This document shows, one piece after another, positions 1 through 8,093 of a stretch of DNA of 51,323 nucleotides (the first letter of the stretch is position 1; each line of letters starts with the position of its first letter). Location of the stretch: assembly GCF_002940205.1 (NCBI RefSeq), contig NZ_MDSK01000035.1, positions 1 through 51,323 of the forward strand, written 5' to 3'. Source of the stretch: Xanthomonas arboricola pv. guizotiae (GTDB taxonomy: Bacteria; Pseudomonadota; Gammaproteobacteria; Xanthomonadales; Xanthomonadaceae). A program made the position numbers and the translations under genes. The notes under the pieces were generated by a model. The model made no database searches. It had not been told where the DNA came from and was given only the letters and a program-made list of their open reading frames with translations.

Positions 1-48
1 CCATTCTTCGTCGGAAATATCGGTCGGATATGGCTTACGAGGCTTCAT
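1..48 (-). CDS. IS5-family transposase, N-terminal 16 codons (runs off window)
   Basis: The visible residues are MKPRKPYPTDISDEEW. A start of the form M-x-x-R-K-P-Y-P-T/S-D-x-S-D-x-E-W is characteristic of IS5-family transposases of the IS427/IS1031 kind. The gene points out of the window and no catalytic DDE residue is visible. An identical start is present at the other end of the window on the plus strand. Confidence 0.75.
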   Translation of the reverse strand, partial: MKPRKPYPTDISDEEW

Positions 49-93
49 CCGTATACGTTAGCGTGACAAGAGCAAAGTTCATAACACGCTCTA
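1..93 (-). mobile_element. Insertion sequence terminus (IS5-type), partial
   Basis: Bases 1-93 are the exact reverse complement of 51230-51322, so the same IS end lies at both window edges in inverted orientation. Read on the minus strand the element begins about base 91 (GAGCGTGTTATG...) next to a TA dinucleotide, runs through a 40-odd base leader and enters a transposase gene that continues out of the window. TA or YTAR targets are typical of IS5-family elements; the exact IS name cannot be read from so short a piece. Confidence 0.85.
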
Positions 94-702
94 GCGCGCC
101 TGGGCGTCCCAAAGGCCCAAGAGCTGCGTGATCGCGGCATCCATCGCCTTGAAGCTCATGCCATCCCGGGCGAGCGTGGATAGCCCGAGCAGGAAACTGT
201 CGAACACGCAGGTCAGTGCGGCGGCGTCCACGGCGGGCCCGAGTTCTCCTCCGGCGATGGCGCGGTCCACGCAGGCGCGGATGCCGGCGCGCGTGCGTGC
301 GCGCGAGCGCGTCAGCGGTGCGCACAGTGCCGAGAGCTCCGGTGACGGCGCGCTCATCACTCCCAGCGTGACCATGCAGCCTTTCGGGTGGCCGCGCTCG
401 CACTGCATCTTGGCGGAGCGGCGCAGCGCAAGCTCCACCGCCTGCCTGGGGCCGAGCGCGGCGTCCCACAAGCAGTGGGTCACCCTGGCGTAGGTCGCCA
501 GGTAGCGGTCCATGCATTCCTTGAAGAGCGCTTCCTTCGAGCCGAAGGCGGCATAGAAGCTGGGCGCGGTGATGCCGCCACCAATCGCGGCCTTGAGCTG
601 GCTCAACGAGGTGGATTCGTAGCCCTGTTCCCAGAACAGGTGAAGCGCCTCTTCCACCGCGGCGTCACGGTCAAAGCTGCGCGGCCTTCCCATTTGCGCC
701 AT
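91..702 (-). CDS. TetR/AcrR family transcriptional regulator
   Basis: 203 residues. The N-terminal helix-turn-helix (about residues 10-55: RPRSFDRDAAVEEALHLFW, then the Y-x-S-T-S-L-S-x-L turn and F-x-S-K-E-A-L-F) is the classic TetR DNA-binding domain; the rest is an all-helical ligand/dimer domain of usual size. A start at the second Met (residue 4, MGRPRSF) is equally possible. It is divergent from the MFS pump at 920, and two near-identical palindromes lie between them, so it most likely represses itself and the pump and responds to a pump substrate. The TAG stop at 93-91 falls exactly on the IS junction (TA of the target plus G of the element), so the native C-terminus may be slightly longer than seen. 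Confidence 0.9.
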   Translation of the reverse strand: MAQMGRPRSFDRDAAVEEALHLFWEQGYESTSLSQLKAAIGGGITAPSFYAAFGSKEALFKECMDRYLATYARVTHCLWDAALGPRQAVELALRRSAKMQCERGHPKGCMVTLGVMSAPSPELSALCAPLTRSRARTRAGIRACVDRAIAGGELGPAVDAAALTCVFDSFLLGLSTLARDGMSFKAMDAAITQLLGLWDAQAR

Positions 703-771
703 GGCGCCCTCCGATGTCTACATCAAGACTAGTCGATACGGATGTCATTGACAACGCGGTTGCCCTGCAGA

Positions 772-795
772 TATATATACCGAGCGATACATATA
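772..795. promoter_or_regulatory. Putative TetR operator A
   Basis: 24-bp near-perfect inverted repeat centred at 783.5 (arms TATATATACCG / CGATACATATA, only a few mismatches). Read on the opposite strand, its core matches operator B at 18 of 21 positions (GTATCGnTCGnTATATAT). It lies 70 bp upstream of the TetR start. Assignment to the adjacent TetR is inference from position and duplication. Confidence 0.7.
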
Positions 796-819
796 CAAAC
801 ACTCAGTGGTGCCGGTAGG

Positions 820-846
820 CAGGTCTCAGGACGGAGACCTGTTTTT
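820..846 (+). terminator. Terminator-like hairpin between the two operators
   Basis: A perfect 8-bp stem (CAGGTCTC / GAGACCTG) with loop AGGACG is followed at once by TTTTTCT. This is a textbook intrinsic-terminator shape, but it lies inside the divergent promoter region upstream of the MFS gene. It could attenuate transcripts starting near operator A or insulate the two promoters. Confidence 0.6.
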
Positions 847-854
847 CTGGTCTT

Positions 855-878
855 GATGTGTATCGATCGATATATATG
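855..878. promoter_or_regulatory. Putative TetR operator B
   Basis: The perfect palindrome TATCGATCGATA (861-872), extended by partly symmetric AT-rich flanks, lies about 40 bp upstream of the MFS start. Its centre (866.5) is 83 bp from that of operator A, close to eight helical turns, which would let two dimers bind the same face of the DNA. The shared core sequence makes a common binding protein likely. Confidence 0.7.
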
Positions 879-919
879 TAAAAACCTGGCCGGCATTCCC
901 CCCCAACGAAGGACAGCGT

Positions 920-2131
920 GTGACCTCTCCAACTGCATCCACTGCCAGCGCGATCCCGCCGCCATTGCCCGTCGCCGCGCTGTTGGCGCTGGCCATGACC
1001 GGTTTCATCTGCATCGTGACCGAAACCCTTCCGGCAGGACTGCTGCCGCAGATGTCCGCAGGCCTCGGTATCAGCCCGGCACTGGCCGGGCAGACGGTGA
1101 CCGCCTACGCGCTTGGGTCGGTGATTGCCGCAATTCCGCTGACCATTGCGACCCAGCAGTGGAGGCGGCGTAACGTCCTGTTGCTCACCATCGTCGGCTT
1201 CCTGCTGTTCAACTCGGTCACCGCACTGTCGACCAGTTACGGGCTGACCCTGGTGGCGCGCTTGTTTGCCGGCGCAGCGGCAGGCCTGGCGTGGAGCCTG
1301 CTTGCCGGTTACGCGCGGCGCATGGTGCAGCCGGCACAGCAGGGCAGGGCCATGGCGATTGCGATGGTGGGCACGCCGGTTGCGCTTTCCCTCGGCGTGC
1401 CGCTGGGCACCTGGATGGGCGGCATACTGGGCTGGCGCAGCGCGTTCGCCGCGATGTCCGGACTGACGCTCATCCTGATCGTGTGGGTGCTGCTGGAGGT
1501 GCCCGACTACCCCGGCCAGTCCGCAGCGCAGCGGGTACCGCTGCGCAAGGTGCTCGGCACGCCGGGCGTGCGCCCGGTGCTCGCCACCGTGATGGCGTGG
1601 ATGCTGGCTCACAACATCCTGTACACCTATGTGGCGCCGTTCGCCGCACACGCGGGGCTGGCACATCGCGTGGACGTGTTGCTGTTGATCTTCGGCGTTG
1701 CGGCACTGGTCGGCATCGGCGTGGCGGCAAGGTTGGTGGAGCAGCACCTGCGTGGCACGGTGTTGGTGTCGTTGGCGACGTTCCTTGCGATCTCAGTGGT
1801 GCTGGCGTTGCTGCAAAACGTGCAGCCTGTGGTCTACGGATGTGTGGCGGTGTGGGGCCTGACCTTTGGCGGCGCGGCGACCCTGCTGCAGACCGCGCTT
1901 GCCGACAGCGCAGGCGAAGGCGCCGATGTTGCGCTGTCGCTCAACGTGGTTGCCTGGAACAGCGTCATCGCCGGCGGTGGCGTGGTGGGCGGTGTGCTGC
2001 TGGACCGATGGGGCGCGCAGACCTTTCCGGTTGCCATGGCCTTGCTGCTGGCAATCGGGCTGCTGATTGCATGGCGTGCCCGACAGCATGGCTTTGCGGC
2101 GGGCGCACGCTCGCCGGTTGCCGGTCACTAG
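920..2131 (+). CDS. MFS transporter, DHA1-type efflux pump
   Basis: 403 residues with about twelve hydrophobic segments, the usual size for a drug:proton antiporter of the major facilitator superfamily. The N-terminal half carries the family pattern F-I-x-x-T-E-x-L-P-A-G-L-L followed by the cytoplasmic loop QQWRRRNVLL (motif A-like), and GWRSAFAAM follows TM5. This resembles the AraJ/YdhP/sugar-efflux branch; the substrate is unknown. The start is GTG at 920, placed by the GAAGGA ribosome-binding site seven bases upstream. It is divergently transcribed from the TetR gene and probably repressed by it through the two palindromes in the 217-bp spacer. Confidence 0.9.
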   Translation: MTSPTASTASAIPPPLPVAALLALAMTGFICIVTETLPAGLLPQMSAGLGISPALAGQTVTAYALGSVIAAIPLTIATQQWRRRNVLLLTIVGFLLFNSVTALSTSYGLTLVARLFAGAAAGLAWSLLAGYARRMVQPAQQGRAMAIAMVGTPVALSLGVPLGTWMGGILGWRSAFAAMSGLTLILIVWVLLEVPDYPGQSAAQRVPLRKVLGTPGVRPVLATVMAWMLAHNILYTYVAPFAAHAGLAHRVDVLLLIFGVAALVGIGVAARLVEQHLRGTVLVSLATFLAISVVLALLQNVQPVVYGCVAVWGLTFGGAATLLQTALADSAGEGADVALSLNVVAWNSVIAGGGVVGGVLLDRWGAQTFPVAMALLLAIGLLIAWRARQHGFAAGARSPVAGH

Positions 2132-2227
2132 CGTTGCTCGGCCTCAAGTCTTCCCAGCTGCGTTTGCCTGGCGCTCAGCGAGCGCGGCTGCAGGCGACTG
2201 CCGGCACTGTGTGTGGATATACGTTTC

Positions 2228-2244
2228 ATATGCGATCCGCATAT
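2228..2244. promoter_or_regulatory. Palindrome upstream of the ParD-like/MetAP operon
   Basis: Perfect 7-bp inverted repeat ATATGCG-ATC-CGCATAT, ending 19 bp before the start codon of the ParD-like gene. Antitoxins with ribbon-helix-helix folds commonly bind such short palindromes over their own promoter, so autoregulation is a reasonable inference. Confidence 0.55.
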
Positions 2245-2263
2245 TCATGACATTGGAGCTTGC

Positions 2264-2476
2264 ATGGGCATCGTCACTATCGATGACGAACTGCACGATC
2301 AGCTGCGCCGCGCGTGCACGGTGACCAGCCGGTCGATCAACGCGCAGGCCACGTTCTGGATCAAGGTCGGCATGCTGTGCGAGATGCATCCGGAATCCTC
2401 GTTCCAGGACATCGTGGCGCAGGAACTGCGCGCGGCAGGCGTGCGGCCGCAATCCCTGAAACCGGCGCGGACATGA
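2264..2476 (+). CDS. ParD-like small protein (antitoxin-type family)
   Basis: 70 residues, starting MGIVTIDDELHDQLRRA. The amphipathic start (I-x-I-D-D-E-L-x-D-x-L-R-R-A), the S-R-S-I-N-A-Q-A-x-F-W-I-K helix and the C-terminal Q-D-I-V-A-Q-E-L segment fit the 'ParD-like antitoxin' family, a ribbon-helix-helix-like DNA-binding fold. ATG at 2264 is chosen over the in-frame upstream codon because TTGGAG lies six bases before it. Its stop overlaps the start of the methionine aminopeptidase gene by four bases (ATGA), so the two are translationally coupled. No classical ParE/RelE toxin is adjacent; the aminopeptidase occupies the toxin position. The upstream palindrome suggests autorepression. Confidence 0.75.
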   Translation: MGIVTIDDELHDQLRRACTVTSRSINAQATFWIKVGMLCEMHPESSFQDIVAQELRAAGVRPQSLKPART

Positions 2477-3249
2477 TCAAGCAGCCGGCGGAGATTGCGT
2501 TGATGGCCAACGCCGGTGCGCTGCTGGCGCAGGTGTTCCATGCGCTGGATCAGCTGCCGCTGGCAGGCCGCAGCACGCTGGAACTCAACGACGTCGTCGA
2601 GCGGATGATCGTCGACGAGCTAGGCGCGCGGCCGGCCAGCAAGGGCCAGTACGACTTTCCCTTCGTGCTCAACGCCTCGATCGATGATGTGGTGTGCCAT
2701 GGCGTGCCCGCGGCCGCGGACGTGCTGCGGAGCGGGCAGATCGTCAATCTGGATATCACGCTGGAAAAGGACGGCTATATCGCCGACTCCAGCACGACGT
2801 ATATGGTGGGCGAGGTGGCGTATCCGGCGCGGCGGCTGGTGCAGGCCACCTATCAGGCGATGTGGAAGGGGATTGCCGCGGTGCGTCCGGGCGCGCGGCT
2901 AGGTGATATCGGTCATGCGATCGCGCGGCATGCGCGTGAGCAGGGCTATAGCGTGGTGAAGGAATATTGCGGGCATGGCATCGGCCGGCAGATGCATGAA
3001 GAGCCGCAGATCCTGCACTACGGGCATGCCGGCACCGGGATGCAACTGCAGGAAGGCATGGTGTTCACCATCGAGCCAATGATCAATCAGGGCAGCGCGG
3101 CGATCCGCGCCGAGCCGGATCAATGGCCGGTGCATACGCGCGACGGCAAGTTGTCGGCGCAGTTCGAGCACACCGTGGCGGTCACGCGTACCGGTGTGCG
3201 TGTGCTGACCTTGCGCCCCGGGGAAAAGCCGCTGTGTGCACTGGGGTGA
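2473..3249 (+). CDS. map: Methionine aminopeptidase, type I
   Basis: 258 residues, covering the complete pita-bread fold of MetAP-I. It would remove the initiator methionine from nascent proteins using two divalent metals. Metal ligands are all recognisable: D94 (NLDIT), D105 (IADSS), H168 (CGHGIG), E201 (FTIEPM) and E232 (FEHTVAV); substrate histidines H76 (VCHGVP) and H175 (MHEEP) are also present. Coupling to the ParD-like gene through ATGA shows co-expression. Because bacteria normally carry an essential map next to rpsB, this is likely a second, accessory copy, but that cannot be checked inside this window. The 'DxSxTY' variant of the second metal motif suggests an accessory branch. Confidence 0.93.
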   Translation: MIKQPAEIALMANAGALLAQVFHALDQLPLAGRSTLELNDVVERMIVDELGARPASKGQYDFPFVLNASIDDVVCHGVPAAADVLRSGQIVNLDITLEKDGYIADSSTTYMVGEVAYPARRLVQATYQAMWKGIAAVRPGARLGDIGHAIARHAREQGYSVVKEYCGHGIGRQMHEEPQILHYGHAGTGMQLQEGMVFTIEPMINQGSAAIRAEPDQWPVHTRDGKLSAQFEHTVAVTRTGVRVLTLRPGEKPLCALG

Positions 3250-3416
3250 GAGTGTCGTCCCCCGGCGCGTGGCCTGCGCCCGCTGCCGTCGCTGTGTTCG
3301 TTGCGTGCACTGTCGCGGCCAGACTGCGGCAGGTCAGCCAGGTTGCTGCACACTAGGCCGCATCGCTGACGTCTCCCGTGCGCCGGCACCCTGATCCGGC
3401 GGAGCGCTGGTCTTCC

Positions 3417-5216
3417 ATGCAGCCACTTCCTCACAACCCCACGCACGCCGTGCACCCGGCGGCAGCATCCTGGCGACGGCCGCTGGAGTGGTTGCGCCGG
3501 CAGTTGCGTGCCAACGATCTGTGGTTCATCGGGCTGGCAGCCGTGGTGGGGCTGATCGCCGCAGCACTGATGGTGATGCAGGCCGGCATGGCGCACGCGC
3601 TGCAGGCCTGGCTGTACGCGCTTGCGCCGGGCGAGCGGCTCAGTACCGCCGAATCGATCACCGCCACCCAGTTGCTGGTGTTGCCGTTGGGCGGCCTGCT
3701 GGTGGGCCTGGTGGCCTTGCTGGCGCGGCGGCGCAAGCGGCCGCTGGTGGATGCGGTGGAAGCCAATGCCCTGCACGGCGGGCGCATGTCGATGCGCGAC
3801 AACCTGATCGTTGCGGTGCAGACGCTGCTGTCCAACGGTTTCGGCGCATCGGTGGGGCTGGAGGCGACCTATACGCAGATGGGCGCAGGCGCCGGTTCGC
3901 AGCTGGGCCGTGTCCTGCGGGTACGCCGGGCCGACATGCGCACGCTGGTCGGTGCCGGCGCGGCGGGCGCGATCGCCGGTGCGTTCGGGGCGCCGCTGGC
4001 CGGTGCGTTCTACGCGTTTGAGATCGTGATCGGCGCCTATACGCCCTCGGCGCTTGCGCCGGTGGCCGCAGCGGCGCTGGCCGGCGCGTTCATGGCCAAC
4101 GCGCTCGGTGCCGCGCCGTATTCGTTGCCGGCGGCGGTCGCCTATCAATTGCAGCCGCGTGACTATGCGATCTACATCGCGCTGGGGCTGACCTGCGCGT
4201 TGATCGGCATCGCGGTGATGCGGCTGGTGGCCGGTATCGAACGCGCCGTGGGGCGGATCGAGCTGCCGCTCTGGGGGCGCCCGGTGGTGGGCGGGTTGCT
4301 GCTGATACCGTTGGCGATGTATTCGCCGCAAGTGCTGTCGTCGGGACATGGCGCCCTGCATCTGGACCTGACCAGCAGCAGCACGCTGCAGGTATTGGCC
4401 GGTTTGCTGGTGCTCAAATGCATCGCGTCGGGCATCTCGCTGGGTTTCGGCTTCCGTGGCGGGCTGTTCTTCGCTTCGCTGTTCATGGGCTCGCTGGTGG
4501 GCAGCCTGTTTGCGGTGTTCCTGAACCTGCTGGTCGGCGCCGCGGCGGTGGACATCACCAGCGCTTCGTTGGTGGGCATGGCCGCGTTGGCGGCAGCCAT
4601 TGTCGGCGCGCCGATGACGATGGCCATGCTGATCCTGGAAGGCACGCACGACTTTGTACTGGCGAGCGCGGTGATGGTGGCGGTGCTGGTGGCCAACACC
4701 GTGGTGCGCCAGGTGTTCGGCTATTCGTTCTCCACCTGGCGCCTGCATCTGCGTGGCGAGAACATCCGCAGCGCACGCGACGTGGGGTGGGTGCGCAATC
4801 TGTCGGCCGGCAAGATGATGCGCAAGGACGCCAACCACACTGCGCACGACACCACGGTGAGCGAGTTTCGCCGGCGGTTTCCATTGGGGTCCACGCAGCG
4901 CGTGGTGCTGGAAGACGCCGCCGGCCATTACGCCGGTGTGGTGCCGCTGGCAGTGCTGTATGCGGACAACGTGCAGGCCGATGCGCCGGTGAGCGACTAC
5001 GCCAAGCACCGCGATGCGGCGTTGCTGGCAGACACCGACATCGTGGCGGTGATGAAGGTCTTCGACGCCACGCAGGCCGACGAGCTGGCGGTGATCGATG
5101 CACAACGCAAGGTGCTGGGCGTGTTGTCGGAAAGCTTCGTGCGCAAGCGCTATGCCGAAGAATTGGAAAAGCGCGAACGCGAACTGATGGGCGAGCGTGT
5201 GCTCGGCGACGACTGA
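3417..5216 (+). CDS. ClC-family chloride channel/transporter with CBS-type C-terminus
   Basis: 599 residues from ATG 3417 (GGAGCG upstream; an in-frame GTG at 3378 would add 13 residues). The helix-rich core spans about residues 35-445, with ClC landmarks: the [19 protein letters not shown] stretch replaces the canonical GxxGPxxH filter region, [12 protein letters not shown] matches the NAPLAGxxFxxE motif, and [15 protein letters not shown] matches the GxxGGxFxP filter segment. The C-terminal 140 residues contain a CBS-pair-like region ([11 protein letters not shown]... VLYADN... [15 protein letters not shown]). Such proteins move chloride, with or without proton exchange, across the inner membrane. 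The changed filter residues make the ion selectivity uncertain. Confidence 0.88.
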   Translation: MQPLPHNPTHAVHPAAASWRRPLEWLRRQLRANDLWFIGLAAVVGLIAAALMVMQAGMAHALQAWLYALAPGERLSTAESITATQLLVLPLGGLLVGLVALLARRRKRPLVDAVEANALHGGRMSMRDNLIVAVQTLLSNGFGASVGLEATYTQMGAGAGSQLGRVLRVRRADMRTLVGAGAAGAIAGAFGAPLAGAFYAFEIVIGAYTPSALAPVAAAALAGAFMANALGAAPYSLPAAVAYQLQPRDYAIYIALGLTCALIGIAVMRLVAGIERAVGRIELPLWGRPVVGGLLLIPLAMYSPQVLSSGHGALHLDLTSSSTLQVLAGLLVLKCIASGISLGFGFRGGLFFASLFMGSLVGSLFAVFLNLLVGAAAVDITSASLVGMAALAAAIVGAPMTMAMLILEGTHDFVLASAVMVAVLVANTVVRQVFGYSFSTWRLHLRGENIRSARDVGWVRNLSAGKMMRKDANHTAHDTTVSEFRRRFPLGSTQRVVLEDAAGHYAGVVPLAVLYADNVQADAPVSDYAKHRDAALLADTDIVAVMKVFDATQADELAVIDAQRKVLGVLSESFVRKRYAEELEKRERELMGERVLGDD

Positions 5217-5633
5217 GCCACGCGCTGCCGGCAGCGGCTGAAGCGACGGGGCGCGTGCTGGCCCGGTAGATCCACTGCGTGCAGACGGTGTCTCACGCAA
5301 CGCCCTGCGCCCGCGACGCATGCAGCTGGCCCATCGCCAGCGGTAGCACGCGATGCCAGCACGCAGCTTCCAGCGGCCTGCGCGTTGGTGGTGCTCACGC
5401 ATTGGCAGCGTTGCTCATCCTCCACTATTCGACGCGCGTGCGCAGCAGCATGCCATCGGGTTGTGCAGACCGATAGCAGCGCGTTAGCATGAAGACTCTT
5501 CCAAAACGATCTCTTCCGACACATGACACCACCCTGACCTGAGGCATCACGCGCTCGCAGTTGCTGCGAAGGTCCAGGTGTTCGACGTTCATGTATTCGC
5601 GCCGTGTGTTTGCCGGTGCGCGGAGTCGTTTCA
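5217..5633. other. Gene-free spacer
   Basis: About 417 bp between the ClC gene and the SulP pseudogene. No reading frame with believable protein character, no strong hairpin and no repeat was found. The GGAG at 5622-5625 belongs to the SulP start. Confidence 0.5.
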
Positions 5634-7104
5634 ATGTCCAGAGTTTTCTCATTGCGCCAGCAATGGCTTGGCAACGTGCGTGGCGATGTGCTCGCCGGCA
5701 TCGTGGTCGCGCTTGCGCTGATTCCCGAAGCCATTGCCTTTTCGATCATTGCCGGCGTCGACCCCAAGGTCGGGCTGTACGCGGCGTTCTGTATTGCGGT
5801 GGTGACTTCGATCGCCGGTGGCCGGCCCGGCATGATTTCGGCCGCCACCGGCGCAATGGCGTTGTTGATGGTGGACCTGGTCAAGGACCACGGCCTGCAG
5901 TACCTGCTGGCGGCCACCGTGCTGGCCGGCGTGCTGCAGCTGATCGCCGCGGCGTTGCGCCTGGGCGCATTGATGCGCTTTGTCTCGCGCTCGGTGATCA
6001 CCGGTTTCGTCAATGCGTTGGCGATCCTGATCTTCCTGGCGCAGTTGCCGGAGCTGGTCGGCATGCCATGGCCGGTGCATGCGGTGTGTGCAGCGGGCCT
6101 GGCCATCATCTATCTGCTGCCGCGCTTCACCACGGCGATTCCCTCGCCGCTGGTCGCCATCGTGGTGCTGACGGCGGTGTGCGCGTATTGGCATATCGAC
6201 ATCCGCAGCGTGGGCGACATGGGCCGTCTGCCCGACAGCTTGCCGGTGTTCCTGCTGCCGGACGTGCCGCTGACGTGGGACAGCGTGCGCATCCTGCTGC
6301 CGGTGTCGACGACGTTGGCCGTGGTGGGCCTGCTGGAGTCGTTGATGACCGCGCAGATTGTCGAAGACCTCACCGACACCCCGTCGCAGCGTCACCGCGA
6401 ATGTGCAGGGCAGGGGCTGGCGAACTGGCCGGGTGCTTCGGTGGCATGGCCGGCTGCCTGATGATCGGGCAATCGGTGATCAATGTGCGCTCGGGCGGGC
6501 GCGGTCGCCTGTCGTGCCTGGTGGCCGGCTTCGTCCTGCTGCTGATGGTGGTGTATGGCGCGCCCTGGGTGCGCCAGATCCCGATGGCGACATTGGTGGC
6601 GGTGATGATCATGGTCAGCATCGGCACCTTCAGCTGGGGCTCGCTACGCGATCTGCGCACGCACCCGGGGAGTTCGTCGGTGGTGATGCTGGGCACCGTC
6701 GTGGTCACGGTATGGACGCACGCTCTGGCCCGCGGCGTGCTGGCCGGAGTGCTGCTGTCGGCGCTGTTGTTTGCGCGCAAGGTCGGGCGCATGTTGCAGG
6801 TGCAGGCCAGCGAGCGTGACGACGGGGGGTGCGTGTATGCGGTGCGCGGCCAGGTGTTCTTTGCATCGGCCGGGCAGTTCGTGGCCAGCTTCGATTTCCC
6901 GGGCACGCCGGAAGGTGCTGATCGATCCGAGCCACGCGCACTTCTGGGACATCAGTGCGGTGGCGGCGCTGGATCGGGTGGTGCTCAAGCTGCGCGCGCA
7001 CGGCGCCAAGGTCGAGGTGATCGGCGTGAGTCAGGCCAGATACGCTGATCGAAACCCTAGGAACCCATCGGCGCGATGACGCGCGCCTGCAGCTGGGGCA
7101 CTGA
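5634..7104 (+). pseudogene. SulP-type anion transporter with STAS domain, three frameshifts
   Basis: Homology runs from ATG 5634 ([22 protein letters not shown], then the sulfate-transporter motif [15 protein letters not shown]) to a STAS domain ending at a TGA at 7102-7104, about 490 codons in all, the normal SulP length. The frame breaks three times: near 6425 (after QGLAN; the next frame resumes [20 protein letters not shown]), near 6914 (after GTPE; resumes VLIDPSHAHFWDISAVAALD) and near 7039 (after VSQA; resumes LIETLGTHRRDDARL). Each is explained by a one- or two-base change. Without frameshifting no functional transporter can be made. Real decay and raw sequence error are both possible; neighbouring genes are intact. 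Confidence 0.85.
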
Positions 7105-7302
7105 GCTCGGCTGCTCGTGCGCGGCCAGTTCGGCCGTCGCCGCCGCGGCGTGGCATGCATGTTCGTCCAGCAACGCGGACAGGCGACGGTGGCAGTCGCG
7201 GAAGGCCAGCGCGGAGGCCGGCATGTCGCAGGCATCGAAGGTTCCGGCCTCGGCCTTCCAGGCGGCGAGCAGGTCTTTCAGGTCGCAGATCAGGCTCGGC
7301 AT
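7057..7302 (-). CDS. Hypothetical protein, 81 residues
   Basis: Not recognised. The sequence begins MPSLICDLKDLLAAWKAEAG and looks like a soluble, mostly helical small protein with four cysteines. The start is supported by a GGAG element eight to nine bases upstream on the minus strand. It is convergent with the SulP pseudogene and overlaps its last ~48 bp. Function unknown. Confidence 0.55.
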   Translation of the reverse strand: MPSLICDLKDLLAAWKAEAGTFDACDMPASALAFRDCHRRLSALLDEHACHAAAATAELAAHEQPSSVPQLQARVIAPMGS

Positions 7303-7478
7303 GCGGGTGACTCCGTGGGCGTTCTCATCACTACGGCCACAGGCGCCGGCCGGATGCAGTCGCGCTCGTTCGTCTCACGCGTGGTCGCACGGGGGCGCTG
7401 CAATCGTGCAGGACACACGTGCGCGTCACATCGGTGGGAGGAGGGTGGTTGTGCGGTCTTTTACCGCTGGAGCAGACC

Positions 7479-7685
7479 ATGAGCAACGACGAAAACGGCA
7501 ACCGCGGCGTAGACGATCCGACCCCGCCCGATGGCGTCAAGGCGCCGGGCCGGGAGAATGCGCCGATCCAGGAAGGGCCTGCGCAGGACAGCGAGATCGA
7601 TGACGACGATGGCATCGAAGACCCGGTCGACGACGACGACGACCTGGGCGCGGAAGACGACGAAGAAGAAGAGAACGACCAGTAG
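7479..7685 (+). CDS. Small acidic, probably disordered protein
   Basis: 68 residues starting MSNDENGNRGVDDPTPPDG and ending in a long Asp/Glu tract (DDDDGIEDPVDDDDDLGAEDDEEEE-type composition). ATG 7479 is chosen because of GGAG seven bases upstream; the in-frame upstream codons are not needed. No domain is recognised. Such highly acidic, low-complexity small proteins are common in Xanthomonas intergenic positions and are often stress-induced, but no function can be assigned. Confidence 0.6.
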   Translation: MSNDENGNRGVDDPTPPDGVKAPGRENAPIQEGPAQDSEIDDDDGIEDPVDDDDDLGAEDDEEEENDQ

Positions 7686-7808
7686 GCGCGTGGCAGCGTT
7701 GCACGCAGCCGTGCATCGCTGAACCGGCAGGATGCCGGTTGCGCGGCATGTGCTGGCTGCGGCCGGCCATGCTGCCTAGACTTGCGGATTGCCCATCCTG
7801 TGACATCC

Positions 7809-8042
7809 ATGGACACCTCCCTGTCGCCATTGCCCAGCATCGCGCTGGGCCAGTACCGCCACTTCAAGGGCGGCCGTTATGACGTGCTCGGCGTCGTGCG
7901 CTGCAGCGAAACGCTGGCCCCGCTGGTGCTCTATCGCCCGTTGGACAGCGAGGTCGGTCTGTGGGTGCGGCCGTATGCGATGTTCGTCGAGCAGGTCGAG
8001 GTGGACGGCGTTGCGCGTCCGCGCTTTGCGCGGGTCGAGTAG
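7809..8042 (+). CDS. DUF1653 family protein
   Basis: 77 residues. The pattern G-x-Y-R-H-F-K-G-x-x-Y-x-V-L-G-V-x-R-x-S-E-T followed by L-V-L-Y-R-P-L and L-W-V-R-P-x-x-M-F is the whole DUF1653 domain. ATG 7809 matches the usual family start; an upstream TTG in frame would add nine unneeded residues. The biochemical role of the family is unknown. It lies about 50 bp before another small hypothetical gene on the same strand and may be co-transcribed with it. Confidence 0.85.
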   Translation: MDTSLSPLPSIALGQYRHFKGGRYDVLGVVRCSETLAPLVLYRPLDSEVGLWVRPYAMFVEQVEVDGVARPRFARVE

Positions 8043-8093
8043 GCACGGCTTGGTCTGCCCGACGTTACAGGGCCGTTTGCGAGTGCGTTGGCA

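Noticed and set aside
2264..3249. Ordinary type II toxin-antitoxin pair
   Set aside because: The second protein has all MetAP catalytic residues and no similarity to ParE/RelE or other toxins.
3120..5402. A 760-codon open frame on the minus strand over the ClC gene
   Set aside because: It is antisense to a well-supported ClC gene, is His/Arg/Gln-rich without domains, and such long antisense frames are normal in GC-rich DNA.
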